Numbered from the stretch's first letter, positions 10,957 to 23,373 are shown. The stretch is DNA of 64,000 bases from Epiperipatus broadwayi (GCA_028023455.1 JAQFVV010000020.1:9969092-10033091); one strand, 5' to 3'. Numbers and translations are program-made. Notes: generated by a model not told the origin, from the letters alone.

Positions 10957-12860
10957 GTAATTTAATTTGCATATATTTTTCAAAAATATTTGTATCATTA
11001 GTAATTATGCATAAATATATGTTTAAAATTATGCAAATTATACAGTACTTATTTTTTTATTTTTTTGTTGTATTAATATGCATGTGTAATTTTAAAATTA
11101 AAACATATCACTGGTTCACACGCACACAATTAATTTAGAGGATTTTTTTAAAATATGTAATAATTAATATGGCCAATACATTATTCACTATGCATATTAC
11201 TAGGCCAAGCCACATAGGTCATGAATTATTCCAGATTAAATGAACTATGGAAATGATATACAGACTAGACAATTTTATATAAAATAATTTAACTACATGA
11301 TATTTTTAAAAAATCATTTATTTCCAAACTAATAATAATAAAATTGTGATTATAGTATATCATTTCTTTCTCATAAAAAACATACTTTCACTAGTAAATA
11401 TTTATCAAGCATATTCATTAAAACTATCATTAATACCTTAAATTATTATAGTGAAATTTAAGTAACCAACAATAATATTTCTATAATGGTCATTTCTACA
11501 TTATTATTTAGTTTATGTTTTACAAGTACATGAGGAAATACAAATTTAAAAACAAAAACAAATTATCAATGTACTTCTTGTAAAATGTCCAAGGTTTATT
11601 ATGACTAACTTAAAATGTTAAGCTTATAATCACAGATTTAACATTTAAATGTAATTAATTGTAGGAACAAGGATTACTTGCCATTAAATAAATTCTCAGA
11701 GCTTAAATTCACCATGGATATAATCCTATATGTTGTTGACTCCCATAAATATAATTTTTATTTAGTTACCTATAATTTAACAGCCAACACACACACACAT
11801 TCAAAGAATGTTGCCTACCAAATACACACCTAGTGTTGTTTTTGCTAAATATATGTATAATATTTACTACTTAAATTAATACTAATTCAAAGAGGTGGCC
11901 TTCTTGAGTGTATTCTCTTTTCTTAATAACATAGACTTAATTCAATGAGGTGGTCATCTTCAGATTTGATCTCAGATGTATATGTGCTCTTCAGAATTCA
12001 TGTAGTATACACATAACTAAATAAAACAATGACCTATATAACTGTATTTATACCATAAGTTCAAACTCGCATAAAAAATATATTTTAATATAAATAATAC
12101 AAGTGCCAATTTCATATATAAGACACTCTCAATTAGATTTTTTTTAAAAATAATATTAAATTTAATTATTTAACTTGAAATTACAGTGATTGTATTACTG
12201 TATGATTTTTATCTTTTACTGTAGAATCACTGAACATTTCGCACATATCAAAATATTCCCAACATTCCTATAGACAAAGTATACATATATTGCATGCATT
12301 TATTGCTATAACTATTATATTCTCTGTTTAATTTACTTAAATTTAATTATTATACAACGAATAAAATATTATCAGAAACGTTTTTCTTTTGATGAAATAA
12401 GACTTTTAGATTTATTTCATATGTATATATTTAAAAGAGAAACTTCTTTTTTTTTTAAATATACATTTTCAAACCAAACCAAATTAATTCTATAAAAAAA
12501 AAAACAAAGTGAACTTTTGTTTTCTACATTCTTTAAGTAAAATTTAAAAATAATTAAAATAGTATATAAATGAAAACCCATTTCAGTCACTGCTTTTCAC
12601 TTCATTTCTTTCATTAATCAATTAATTTATTTGCAATACAAATATAGTTTAAATATAATAATAGTTAAATATGAAATATAATATGAATTCGGAGGTGAAA
12701 ATAAAAATTAACAAAGTTATTGATATAAACCTAACTTATTTGGTTATCCATATATAGAACAGTAATGCAATATTTCAGAGCTGTTCTTTCTGCAGTTTAT
12801 TGTGAGACTATATGCTTTTTAGCAGATTTTTCCTATTATTATTATTTTTTTCTTTTCCAA
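10957..12860. other. AT-rich sequence with no recognised gene
   Basis: No recognisable gene, splice-flanked exon or element. There is a short CA tract near 11790-11800. Confidence 0.55.
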
Positions 12861-12867
12861 AGCAATG

Positions 12868-13382
12868 TTAAAATGTCATAAGTTTCCTTGACTGGATGAA
12901 ATTTTCCTCCTCTGGCTTACAGTTTTCCTCAGTTGTATTATGAAATGGAACTTCTTTAAAATAGCATTTCAAATCAACAAATGATGTATTCAAGATACAA
13001 TTCAAGCAGCCTGTTGCTTAATTCAGATTCAATGAAATCAATTGGCCTTACTTAAAACAAAAGAAAAAACAGAAACTATTATTAATCTTTCTGCAATTGG
13101 ATTGTGCAACTAGTGAAAAAATATCTCATGAAAAGACTTTCATATAGACTTCTTATTATATGAGATACAACAATTCTCTAAATCACCATAGACTTGACAA
13201 GGATTAATAAGATTTCTTTGAAACATTGGTAGACTATCTCTGTGGAAATGATTTCTGTATCTGTGAATGAAGTTCTTTTTTAATATATTAAACAATATTT
13301 TTTGGTTGCTGACCAGAATTTCCGAATGCAAAGCATTAATGCATGATGTGTTCCACAAATCTTCATTATGGTTTGTATACAT
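12868..13382 (-). other. two unrecognised coding-like stretches, minus strand
   Basis: An uninterrupted 80-codon minus-strand frame covers 13382-13140, and a second open stretch of about 50 codons covers 13017-12868, following CAACAG that could serve as an acceptor. Both have less biased composition than their surroundings. The first includes FIHRYRNHFHRDSLPMFQRN and the second KCYFKEVPFHNTTEENCKPE. I recognise no family in either. They could be exons, a decayed gene or chance. They lie downstream of the Rab exons on the same strand, but their sequence does not match the expected next Rab exons. Confidence 0.25.
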
Positions 13383-14589
13383 ATAAATCTTATTTAAGTC
13401 ATTATTGTTATCATTTAAATAAACATGTTAATTTATGTAAATTCTAGAAAATTGCAATTATACCTCCATCATTGAATCTACAAATAATTCTAGTAAAATC
13501 ATAATCAATATTATTACATATAATAACATTTATAATTATTATTTAGTAAAATAAACATAAACGTTTTTCAGAATAATTTCAAGTGATAGTTTTATTTTTC
13601 AAATTCTTACAATAATCATATAAAAATCTAAAAATCATGGTCGATAATCATGTTTAAAAATAAACAATGCAGCATTTGCTTTCTTGGCATTAGGGATAAC
13701 AATTAACTCTATTCTTATTCCAAATATCATCATTTATAAGCTTGATTAATTGATAGACAGCAATTCAAATCTCCAATCTAATTTCTGATTATTCACTTTC
13801 TTCAATGAGAAGCATTGAAATTCCATCCAATCTAGATGTTGGTCTAATATATTTACCTAATAATGCAAATTTAAATTACCTTGGATTCAAAATATTAGGA
13901 TGGTTTTGAATCTCAGGTTACTAACTTGAACAATGTAAAAAAAGTAAAGGTGATTCCTAGAAGTGTAAGTGCAAATTTAATGTCTTTCATTGAAAAAATT
14001 CAACAGCCAAGTGTTAGTTTGGAAATGTGAATATAATATTATCCCTTTAATTATTCAAGCTTGCAATAGATGGCACTAACATATGATAATATTAGTGCAA
14101 TAATGTTTCAAATGCAGATATTTGAAGTTTGTTTTATGATTTTAACTTTAATTCAAAATGGAAATTTTAAGATTTGTAACTTTATATGAACAATACTTTC
14201 GTATCATTCAATTATAAAAGGGATTAGCTAAATAGATATGATATATTATAGAAAAGATTGGTGATATAATGACTCATACAGGTAAAACACCATTGACTTA
14301 AATCCTTGGTTCTAGAGAAATTTATCAAATTTCAAAAATTGCACTTTTTACTTTGTCATTATAAAATAAAACCTTATTTAGACAGAAAAAATAGCAGACA
14401 CTTGCTAGCAATTAAAGATCATTTATAAAATTTTCTTTGGATAATATAAATTTTTGACACCATTTTTATCTTAAATTACCCAGAAATCATTGCTCTTAAG
14501 CGCATTTATACATAACTACACATATCTGCAAAATTATTAAATTTAAACAATCTTATTCTATTTCAAAAAGCAGGGGGAAAAACTTTTAC
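13383..14589. other. intronic or intergenic AT-rich sequence
   Basis: This would be intron following the Rab P-loop exon on the minus strand. I searched for the next expected Rab exons (the switch regions and the WDTAGQE motif) and saw no match. Confidence 0.5.
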
Positions 14590-14655
14590 CTATTGACAAT
14601 ACTTGTTTTCCCAACACCAAGATCACCAACTATAATAGCTTTTGAAATCTTTAAT
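14590..14655 (-). CDS. RAB34: Rab34/Rab36-type GTPase, P-loop exon
   Basis: This 66-nt exon encodes LKISKAIIVGDLGVGKTSIV then NR, with its first and last codons split by introns. It contains the G1/P-loop GDLGVGKTS that binds the nucleotide phosphates and Mg2+. It is preceded by a long pyrimidine tract and CAG (acceptor) and followed by GTAAAAG (donor). The residues leading into the P-loop (TGTVG then LKISK) are the signature of Rab34/Rab36, Golgi- and cilium-associated small GTPases, and distinguish it from ordinary Rabs. Its phase fits the exon at 15159-15068 exactly through a shared glycine codon (GG|A). The remaining exons (switches, NKxD, prenylation tail) were not found in the window and presumably lie beyond its left edge. 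Rab34 versus Rab36 cannot be separated here. Confidence 0.85.
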
Positions 14656-15067
14656 CTGAAAAAAAAAAAAAGTAATCATTTTACATCTATACAAATAAGA
14701 TGTAAAAATTTATACTTTATTAAACGCTATACAATAATGTTAACTTGTTAAAATCAGAAATCTAAAGTTATATTGATTGAAAATTCTGTAAATGTAACAA
14801 TATTAATAACTAGAATTATTCATTACAACTGCTGAAGTCAAAATTGACCTGACCAACAATATAAAAAAAAAATAGATTCTCTGTGTGAATTTTGACAGCT
14901 GTTAATATTATACCCCCAGAAAACCAATTTCTCTTTAAGCAATCAATGCTAGAAGGTAAGTTTAAAAACAGTAAACCCTTTCAATTCTCAAGTCAGTTTT
15001 ATTATGTGAAGAACGCTTCTTGTATTGCTAGGTCAAGTCAAACTTACTTTTAAAAGAGGAAACTCAC

Positions 15068-15159
15068 CCAACTGTCCCAGTCTTATCTGCTATGCAGGCA
15101 ATTCTAACTTTAGGATGAAAATCTAGGCGAGTGTAGGGAGATGCATCAATAAAAAGAGC
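15068..15159 (-). CDS. RAB34: Rab34/Rab36-type GTPase, exon before the P-loop
   Basis: This 92-nt exon encodes ALFIDASPYTRLDFHPKVRI followed by ACIADKTGTVG. It begins in phase 0 after an acceptor (TTTTTTTTAAG) and ends two bases into a glycine codon at the donor GTGAGT. DFHPKV, a downstream cysteine and TGTVG match the conserved N-terminal extension of Rab34/Rab36, which lies just before the GTPase fold. The next exon is 412 bp downstream on the minus strand. The start codon is not in this exon. A candidate first exon with compatible phase lies at 62685-62605. Frame and splice sites are intact, so this looks like a functional host gene. Confidence 0.85.
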
Positions 15160-15429
15160 CTTAAAAAAAAGTTATTTTCATTATTATTAAGATTTAAAAC
15201 TCAATATTAAAACTACTTAAAGACTATAATTAGAACGTCTGCATTTAGTCATTAAAATCATTAGTTCACTTATATAATAATGGCTTTATATATATAACTA
15301 AGATTGTGAAATAAGTAGTATAAGAGAACTATTTATGTAAAATTATATTTAATTTTATAGAATGCATTTGAAATAATTAATTTAAAATGGCAAACAATAA
15401 TAAATTGCCTTCCTGGCAAAACAAAATTA

Positions 15430-15446
15430 ACACACACACACACACA
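15430..15446. repeat. CA microsatellite
   Basis: About eight AC dinucleotides in a row, followed by an ATATAT tract. Confidence 0.9.
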
Positions 15447-15454
15447 TATATAAT

Positions 15455-15560
15455 AAAGAATGACAAAGTGGTAGAATAGTAGTGCATCTGATTTTCATGT
15501 CTATAGCATGAATTTAAATCTGAGCCAGGTATTTATCTCATGTACTAATCAGTCTTAAGA
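15455..15560 (+). mobile_element. possible tRNA-derived SINE head
   Basis: AAGTGGTAGAATAGTAGTGC resembles a tRNA A-box and D-arm. About 30 bases on, GAATTTAAATCTGAGCC resembles a B-box and T-arm. The spacing fits a tRNA head, but the promoter boxes have decayed and no target duplication was found. Confidence 0.4.
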
Positions 15561-17225
15561 CCATTAATTTTGGTAGTTGACATATAGCTAACAAGTTAAA
15601 TATTTAATATTGGTCAGCACACGGGTAACTAGCACCATTTGGAAAATTGGGTGATGCATTCTGCTGTAGCAAGCTATTTAAAAGCTATTTTACCTCATTA
15701 TCATACATAAAAAAACAAAAAAAACATTAACCTTATAAAATTAATTACTAATACTAATACAAAAGTTAAACTATACACAACTCAATCTAAATCTATTATT
15801 CCCTTCAGCATACGCATTCTACAATTATATGTTATGTAAAATTGATGTGCTGTTGGAAATGATTCACATGCTATATAAGCTTAATATTTTATTACATAAT
15901 TATTTACTGGTGCACTAAATTTTGTAAACATTAAAATATGTTTCGTGATATCAATTTAGCTTAAGGTAGCATAACGTTAGAGGATGTAACTTACAGACAG
16001 CTAGATAGCAAGATTCTTATATTTAAAAAAACATGTATATACAAAATATTTAAAGAGAGAAATAAAAAGTGAAAGTAAATTTGATAGACTTCGTAATAGT
16101 AAATATTTTGACTAGTTTTTAAGTTTATAACAACGGTGCATTAAAAGTATTAATGCGTATACTTATTTGTACAAAATTCTAGCACAATCTTGTCATATTT
16201 CTATTTTAAAGACAAAATTGTCAGGTGAAGCAAAATTTACTTGTTAAAATTATCTTCAAAATCCTTTAATTTAACAGTGATCAAACAATTTAAAACACTA
16301 TTGTCGGCGGGAGTATAGCGCATTAACGGGATCGAGATTGACTTCCGTTTGAATAATTTAGAACTGTTTGGTAAAAGATAAAATCCAAAAAGCATTTTGT
16401 ACAACTTCAAACTGTTGAAATTTGCTAATAAATTTTTGTTTTATTATATTTTCTTAGAGAGTTGATGAGACAAAATCAAGAAATTACCTGATTTTAATGA
16501 TCCAGATTTATTTTTTGATTAGTACTCAACTTTCTAGCAAAAATGTCAGGGAGAGTGAAATTTATTGTTTTATTTCTTCTCTTTTTTCCTCAAGAGTCAG
16601 CAAAACTCTATTTCATAATTTCAATAGCAATTCTTTAATAAATGTAAAGATAAATTTTGAAATTTGGATAAAAAAATGTGTTTGGAAATTCTATATAGAT
16701 CTTTTAACATATTTACTACCCTAGCTTCAGTTTAAGTTAACCAAAAGTCTCCATTACCTTAGGTTCAAATGAAAATCTGGAAAAAGCACAAGTCGAAAAT
16801 TGCTAACGTCCTCATGCAAATTTTCAAAACATTATAATAATGTTTAATTTGAAATCAGTCAAAAATAATAAGCCAAATCTATCACTTATATGTTCTCAAA
16901 AGAAAAAACCTCATTATTTTATAGAAAAACTGTCAAAAAAAAAAAGACATTTCTAATCTAATGGCACCAATTCAGAGATGTGATTAAATTAAAACTCCAT
17001 TTATTTAGCAAGAACTACTTTATATATATGTCATCAGTGTATGGACACATTTTCTATTCCCATAAAAAAAAAAACTGCAGCCAAATTGGCCAAAAATAAA
17101 ATTGACTCACTCTTTTTCATCATCATTATTATAGTAGTACAATAATAATAGAAATTATTATTATTTTAATGTACAATCTCCAACTGGCTATGTTCTACTG
17201 TTAAGCACTTAAATAAATTAATTAA
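15561..17225. other. AT-rich sequence with one CpG-bearing spot
   Basis: No gene recognised. The stretch at 16303-16350 has several CpG dinucleotides and near-balanced composition inside AT-rich surroundings. It has no frame matching a Rab N-terminus. A donor-like GTAAGT occurs on the minus strand near 15990-15995. Confidence 0.4.

Positions 17226-17274
<49 letters not shown>
17226..17274. repeat. ATT microsatellite
   Basis: About sixteen uninterrupted ATT units, directly upstream of the PHD-finger LINE. Confidence 0.95.
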
Positions 17275-17276
<2 letters not shown>

Positions 17277-17297
17277 AGCATCATTATTTGCTGTGGG

Positions 17298-18384
17298 ATG
17301 CCTTTCAGTAAAAATATCTATAAAATTTATTCCAAATATTTTGCTGGAAAATCACCTAAAATCAAGTGTGGTGGTTGTAATTTTAGATATCATTTGGATT
17401 GTATTGGCATTAAAAAAGATAATCAATCGCTTTTTTGTAATGATGAGAAAATATTGACCTGCAAATTTTGTATTCAATCTGCTGTTGAAAATGTACAAAA
17501 TATAAAGATGGCTACCATTTCAAATGTGGAAGAAAAGATTTATTTGTAATTATTGATGTAGCCAAATAACAGCTGATCAAAAGTATGTATATGGTTCTGG
17601 AGCATATGAGCATCTAAAATATACTGGGACCTTTGACAAAGATTTATCATTATTTTTTGAAGAAGATAAAAAACATTTAAAATGTTATTCTTGTTTATCT
17701 AACAAAAAATGGCAGTTAACCACTTCAAGTGGGACTAATTTTCTTTCCCTTGTTATAAGTAAATTTTCAAATTTGGACGAAAATATTATTTTTTTAAGAA
17801 GAGAAAATGCTTATTTAAAAAGTTTATTAGACTTGAAAGAGGACTTAAGTTGTGAATTAGATTTAACTATTGATAATGAAAGACTTGCTTTTCTAAAATG
17901 TAACATCAGTATGTCTAATCCCATAATTCCTTGTGCTAGAAAAGTTGCTTCTATTGAACTGCTTCAAGTTCCAAATTATTATAATAAAAAATATGGAATT
18001 AATCCTTTAATTACTAATAATTATAGTCAACAAGGAAAATTTTACAGAGATAAAGAAAAAAAATAAAGCTAGAATACTCTCTAATTCTAGTTTAATTAGA
18101 AATACTTCTTTGAAAAGTATAAATAATGATAATAAAATTACTGAAAATACTTCTGCAGAAGGAATTTCAATTCATCATCAACAAAGATCATTTTCATGTG
18201 CTGAAAAATTATCTGAGAAAAATAGTAGATTTATTATTGTGTCTTATAAAGGGGGGGGGGAGTAAAAGTGGATTTGAATATACTAATAGTCATTCCAATC
18301 AAGGCCATTGCACCCAAAAAAAAATTTGTAAAACTGTTTGTTACAAGATTATGCCCAGATGTGTCAGAAAATCAGATAATTAAT
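17298..18384 (+). pseudogene. LINE ORF1 remnant with PHD-like zinc finger
   Basis: The first frame (17298-17549) encodes a zinc-binding pattern KCGGCNFRYHLDCIG with a later CKFC, the Cys/His arrangement of a PHD finger. After stops and frame changes, a stretch at 17773-18066 reads FLRRENAYLKSLLDL, a short leucine-rich, coiled-coil-like segment, then a basic region. ORF1 proteins of CR1/Jockey LINEs often pair such a finger with a coiled coil for RNA and partner binding. The finger identification is firm. The frame is broken several times, including at a G-run near 18250. Confidence 0.7.
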
Positions 18385-18769
18385 CATTTAAAAGATGGAT
18401 ACATCAATAATATGTCACAATCTGAAATCTAAAGGAATGAAATATTCATATTTCTATGTTTCAGTGCCTAACCAAGATTCTGCTAATGTTAATAACCTTG
18501 ATTTTTGGTGGTCATAGATTAATGTTTCCATTTTATGATGACTTCTTTATGTAAAAGAATGCTAGAAATTTTACTGAGAAATTCAATAGTGCTGACAATA
18601 CCAGTGTAGCAGTCTTAGTTGATACATTTAATATTTAGACAAATAATAATATTAACATGTTAAACATGTGATATTGGTTTGATCCAATGAGATACTTGAA
18701 ATGTTGCTAATGAAGAATGTGGACACTTACTGATTACTCTCATTTATTTGTGTTGTAATTTTTAATGGA

Positions 18770-19290
18770 TTGTTTTTATAATAATTTATATTAATGTAAA
18801 AAGCCTTCATACAAAGGCAATTGAATTTAAAGACAACTTATTAACAAATGACATATTTTTTTCTAACTAAAACATGATTGAAGGACAAATAACAGAATAA
18901 ATATCTATTTGATAATAGATATACAATATTTCATAATGACAGATCATCACAGAATTTACTAAGAAGTAGTGATGTTTTAATTGTACTAAAGAAAAATATT
19001 TGTTTTAAAAGATTATTTTAAAAGATTGAGTTATTTGAAGTCAAATGTGAATGCATATGCATTGAAATTTTACTAAAAAATATTAAATTTTTTGTAGAAA
19101 ATATGTAGATAAGACCTACACTGTCCATTGATCAATTTAATACTCTTAAATAGTATTGAATCATTATTGTTGAATTACTGTAATAACATTCTATTAGTTG
19201 ATGATTTTTAATTTCCCTTTGAGTTTAAATATTTTGTTCAATATAGGTAATTCAGCTTTATGAATTATATGAATCTGACAGAGAACAATT
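18770..19290 (+). pseudogene. LINE endonuclease remnant
   Basis: Broken frames give SLHTKAIEFKDNLLTNDIFF with KTWLKD, then HNDRSSQNLLRSSDVLIVLK, and finally VDDFNFPLSLN. These follow the order of the apurinic-type endonuclease of CR1/Jockey LINEs: the N-terminal SL..K..EF block, the ETWL-like block, the DRS block and the DFN catalytic block. Several stops interrupt them. A hammerhead element sits directly after the DFN block. Confidence 0.65.
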
Positions 19291-19683
19291 ACTGTAGCAA
19301 TATCACATGATCACTATTTTTATGCTTGCTCATAAGTGTTACTGAAACAAGCAAAACTCTCCATACAGTAGTACTATTCTGCGCAAGCCAGAGTAATCAA
19401 TGGATGCCAGAAGGCTAGTGCATAAAATCCCTGTCTAGTGCCTACTCATCCAATATCCCCAGACTAATTTCTAGTTTGTGGCTTTCATCAGTGAGGAGCC
19501 TTGGATCTAAGAGCACTGCATATAGATCTTAGGATCCTAAAAACCTAGTCTCTGGATATTGGATGAGTAAGCACTAGATAGGGATTTTAAGCACAAACCT
19601 TCTGGCATTCATTGATTATTTTGGTTTGCAATGAGTGGCACTACCGTATGGAGAGTTTTGCTTGTTTCAATACTGTAGCAATA
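19290..19683. mobile_element. hammerhead element family A, copy B, with 13-bp target duplication
   Basis: The element spans 19303-19670 and is flanked by exact 13-bp repeats TACTGTAGCAATA (19290-19302, 19671-19683). The left end is the long terminus, missing its first bases (TCACATGATCAC). The right end is the short terminus GTTTTGCTTGTTTCAA. The two halves are inverted copies, each with the AATCAATGGATGCCAGAAGG block or its complement. The left half carries a minus-sense hammerhead. The right half has lost its CUGAUGA segment. Confidence 0.85.
19459..19497 (-). ncRNA. hammerhead ribozyme motif, weakened (copy B)
   Basis: On the minus strand CUGAUGA (19491-19485), GAAA and GUC are all present, and stem I pairs UCCUCA with UGGGGA. 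Stem II has decayed to AAGC against ACUA, leaving about two pairs. Core retention suggests descent from an active copy, but activity is doubtful. Confidence 0.6.
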
Positions 19684-20405
19684 GTTTAAATAAAGTTCTT
19701 CATATTATATTACCTACTTTTAGGACTATTAGGGTTTGTAGAGTATTCCACTTGTAAAGTCTAATATGCTTCATTCCACTATTTAATTCTCTATTCCTAT
19801 TGCCTTGAATGAAAAACTTTTTTTTTTCAGACCTACTACAGATTTCAGAAAAGGATTAAGTAATACTTCTTAAAATAAAATATATAATTATTTGGATCCA
19901 GATACTTCAGCTGTGAAATTTGATGAAATAATTAATTTAGTGGTATCTAAATTTATTTCTTTGAAAATGAATAGAATCATTTTCTGATAAACTTATAAAA
20001 ACAATTAAGTTAAAAAAATATATAAGTCAACATTGCATTATAAGGTTTTTTGAATCTTAGATATTTTGCTAAAGCTGTTCAAAGGATGGATATGAATATT
20101 TACTTATGGTAAAAGGTAATATACATAGGAATCCCAAAAGTTTTTGGAAATATATAAAATGAAATAAAAAGCCAAATTCTGGATCCTCAATCAAAGTAAA
20201 TGATGATGTGATAACCAACACTGTTACTATCTATTTAATTTGTAGGTTTTATTTCTTCTTGCTGTAACATTTCATCTTCAAATCATTCATAGAATTTTTC
20301 TGGCTATGCTGTCATCTATGATTCTCTAAAAGTGTTGTCTGCTTTCTGTATGCTAAAAAGTAAATCCTCCACGAGTTTTCAGGGCCTACTTGCATTTATT
20401 TGTAA
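19684..20405 (+). pseudogene. LINE linker and N-terminal RT remnant
   Basis: Readable pieces include HRNPKSFWKYI-like sequence (about 20120-20160), typical of the spacer between endonuclease and RT. KSKSSTSFQGLLAFICKDC (about 20350-20412) corresponds to the first RT block (SS.G.D.I...C). The frame is broken repeatedly. The text stops at the RTE insertion and resumes at 23712. Confidence 0.6.
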
Positions 20406-20430
20406 AGATTGCATGTCATCATCATCATTA

Positions 20431-22368
20431 TCAACCATTACCAATCCACTGCAGGATGAAAGTCTCTCCAAGTTTAATCCATCTTCTCTGATCTTTAACT
20501 TCTCTTCTCCACATCATCCCTGCACACTTTCTTATTTCATCCATCCATCTCACATGTGGTCTCTTTCTGGGTCTTTTATAATCTCTTGGAATCCAGTTTA
20601 AAATTTCAATTGTCCATCTATTATCATCTCTTCTAATAATATGACCATCCCAACTCCAATCTTTTAATTTTTTCAATGAGGTCAGTAACACCTGTTTGTT
20701 CTCTTACCCATACATTGCGTTTACGATCTCTTCTTGTTACTCCGAACATACATCTCTCCATACTTCTTTGAGTAGTCTGAAGTCTCTGAATTGCTCTTCT
20801 ATTAAGTGTCCAAGTCTCAGATCCATAAATAAGAACTGGTAAAACACATTTGTTAAAAACCTTCCTTTTCAAACACATAGGCATATTTCCTTTTAGTATC
20901 AAGTTATTTCTACCAAAAGCACTCCAACCAAGTTTAATTCTATGATTAATTTCCTCCATTATATTTCCATCTGTATTAATAATCTGACCAAGGTATTTGT
21001 AACTGTTAACTTCTTCTAATTCATCATAATCAATCTTTATTTTCATATTTTGAGCAAATCGATTAAACATTACTTTAGTCTTTTTAACATTTATCTTTAG
21101 TCCTACTTTCCTACTTTCACCTGATAATTCCTGCAACATTTCCTGCAGATCTGAAGCATTATTTGCAAAAACAACTACATCATCTGCAAAATCTAAATGA
21201 CTTAAATAATCACCATTTACTTTCACTCCTTTAGTTTCCCATTTTAATCCACAAAATACTTCATGCAGCACTGCTGTAAAAAGTTTTGGAGATATGGAGT
21301 CACCTTGTCTTACACCTTTCTCAATGTTGACTTTCCCAGTGTCATTATGTAATCTAATTGTTGCTGTTACATTTTTATAAATATTCTTTAAAATATGACA
21401 ATATCCTGGATCTATACCTTGATGATCTAATGCTTTAATCACTGAAGAAATGTTTATAGAATCAAATGCCTTTTTATAATCTACAAATCCTAAGCATAAT
21501 GGCAACTCATATTCATTTGTCCTTTCTATAACTTCTCTCAATACCTGGATATGATCTACTGTACTAAAACCACTTTTAAATCCAGCTTGTTCTCTTGGTT
21601 GGTGGAAATCCAATGTTCTCTGTAGACGAGTAGTAATTATCTTGGTAAAAATTTTATATAAAACTGATAAAAGGCTGATAGGTCTGTAATTTCTAATATC
21701 TTCTTTATCACCTTTTTTAAATATTAATATTATTACTGCATTCTTCCAATCATCCGGTACATCTTTATCATTTAGACATTTGGTATATAACTTTGCTAAA
21801 ATTGTTTCTATTTCTTCACCTACTTCTTTTATATATCAATTATAATTCCATCATTACCTGGAGCCTTTCCTTTCTTCATACATTTAATTGCATGTCTCAC
21901 TTCATTTAAAATTCTGGGCAATTTGGAAGATGTAATAAATATAGGAGGTACTTGTTCTTTATTACTATATAATTCTTGATAAAAATCTTCTACCAATTTC
22001 ATGATGCCATCTCTCCTTTTAGTAATAATTCCATCTTTTTTTCTTATTGCAGATATAAATTTCCTACCAATACCAAAATGTTGTTTTACATTCTTAAGAC
22101 TTTTATTTTCTTCTACAGCATTCCTTGCTAGTTCACAGTTATATTTTCTTATATCATTTTCAACTCTTTTCCGCACCATTTTACAAAATTCGAGATATTC
22201 AATTCTTTTTAATGCATCATTTTTGTATATCTTCATATTCCTTCTTTTCTTCATAAATTCTCTAGTCTCAGTAGAAATTTTATTGGTCAATTGCTGTTTC
22301 TTTCTACCAGCTATCTTTGTTGCAGTTTTCAAAAGTGTATCAATTATTTTCATATTAATTTCATTCAA
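20431..22368 (-). pseudogene. RTE reverse transcriptase and C-terminal domain (broken)
   Basis: Three overlapping open segments remain. 22368-21829 holds the lysine-rich linker and GKAPGNDGI. 21613-20633 is a 326-codon RT core. 20691-20431 is the C-terminus. RT motifs are intact: A in FVDYKKAFDSI, B in RQGDSISPKLF, C in LDFADDVVVF, then the thumb with YKYLGQIINTDG. The tail GHIIRRDDNRW with RWMDEIRKCAGMMWRR is the conserved RTE C-terminal signature. Frameshifts near 21830 and 20640-20690 disable it. This reference copy was used to identify the other three RTE fragments. Confidence 0.92.
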
Positions 22369-22533
22369 ATCTGAATCATGTTCAAAATCTACTAATACTT
22401 GAAACCGATTTGTAAGTTCTAATTTAAATTCATTAGAATGTTTCTGAAGATTAGGAATATCAACTGTAAATATTGTTTTTCTTAATAATTTTTGTCTCTC
22501 TAGTTTTTACATTAACACTTATCTTACACCTTA

Positions 22534-23373
22534 CTAATCTCTTCCTGTGTTAAATTTATTAAGAACATTACAATCTTGAAATATGTATTTCCTGTTAGTC
22601 AAAATATAATCCAATTCTGCTGTACCTTCATTTGGATGCTTCCATGTCCATTTCCTTTTAACATTTTTCTCAAAAAAAGAATTCATAATATAAAGTTTTT
22701 CTTTTTCTGCAAACTCCACAAGTCTATGTCCTCTCTCATTTCTATTACCATAACCAAAATTACCCACAGCACTTTCATCTTTCATTTTTTTACCAATTCT
22801 AGCATTAAAGTCTCCCATAACAATTTTAAAATGGTGTTTACTCTGATCAAAAGCCTTTTGTACATCCATATAAAAATCTTCTACTACTTCATCACTATGA
22901 GAACTTGTTGGGCCATAAACCTGAATTATCTGCATTTAGTATTTGCTATTAAGTCGTATAACTAATCTTGCCACTCTGTCCGATACACCATCAATCTTCA
23001 CAATATTGTTCTTCCGCTTTTTATTTATAATGAATCCTACTCCACTTGTATTTCCAATATTTGTGCCTTTATAATAGAGTATATGTCCACTTTTTAAATA
23101 AATTGTCTCTTCACCTTTTCTTCTAACTTTGCAAAGTCCAATAATTTCCTATTTAATATAAGAGAGTTCTTCTTCTAATTTTTGCAATCTTCCTTCATTT
23201 GAAAGTGATCTGCAGTTGTAAGTACCTAAATAAAAAGTTGTCATCAAATGGCAGCCTGGGTCCACAATCAGGGGATTCTTAGCACCCTCCGCCTTCAGCC
23301 ACCAACCGTTGCCTTGGTTGGTGACTTTACAGCCTCCTGGGAATAAGGGCCATGCTTTATTTTTGTCTGTCAT
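22534..23373 (-). pseudogene. RTE endonuclease domain (broken)
   Basis: The frame starts at 23373 with MTDKNKAWPLFPGG and passes LGTYNCRSLSNEGRLQKLEE before a stop near 23147. The same protein continues with GLCKVRRKGEE, IDGVSDRVARLVI, a stop, then IIQVYGPTSSHSDEVVEDFY, VMGDFNARIG (catalytic DFN) and LDYILTNRK, ending about 22534. These are the blocks of an apurinic-type endonuclease in order. In active elements it nicks target DNA to prime reverse transcription. At least two in-frame stops and a frameshift after FNTGRD separate it from the RT. Confidence 0.9.

Noticed and set aside
12940-13000. Possible next Rab exon, because FVDLKCYF...EVPF loosely resembles the IGVDFE...GIPF region
   Set aside because: The similarity is weak, the following WDTAGQE motif is absent, and the phase from the P-loop exon donor does not fit.
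16303-16350. CpG-bearing stretch as a Rab first exon (a frame starting MRYTPADNS)
   Set aside because: No donor leaves it in the phase required by the exon at 15159, and the rest does not resemble a Rab N-terminus.
17033-17050. Another CUGAUGA on the minus strand
   Set aside because: No GAAA box or stem II follows, so it is a chance heptamer.
22001-22402. 133-codon plus-strand frame overlapping the RTE
   Set aside because: It is the antisense shadow of the RTE linker region, which reads as real protein on the minus strand.
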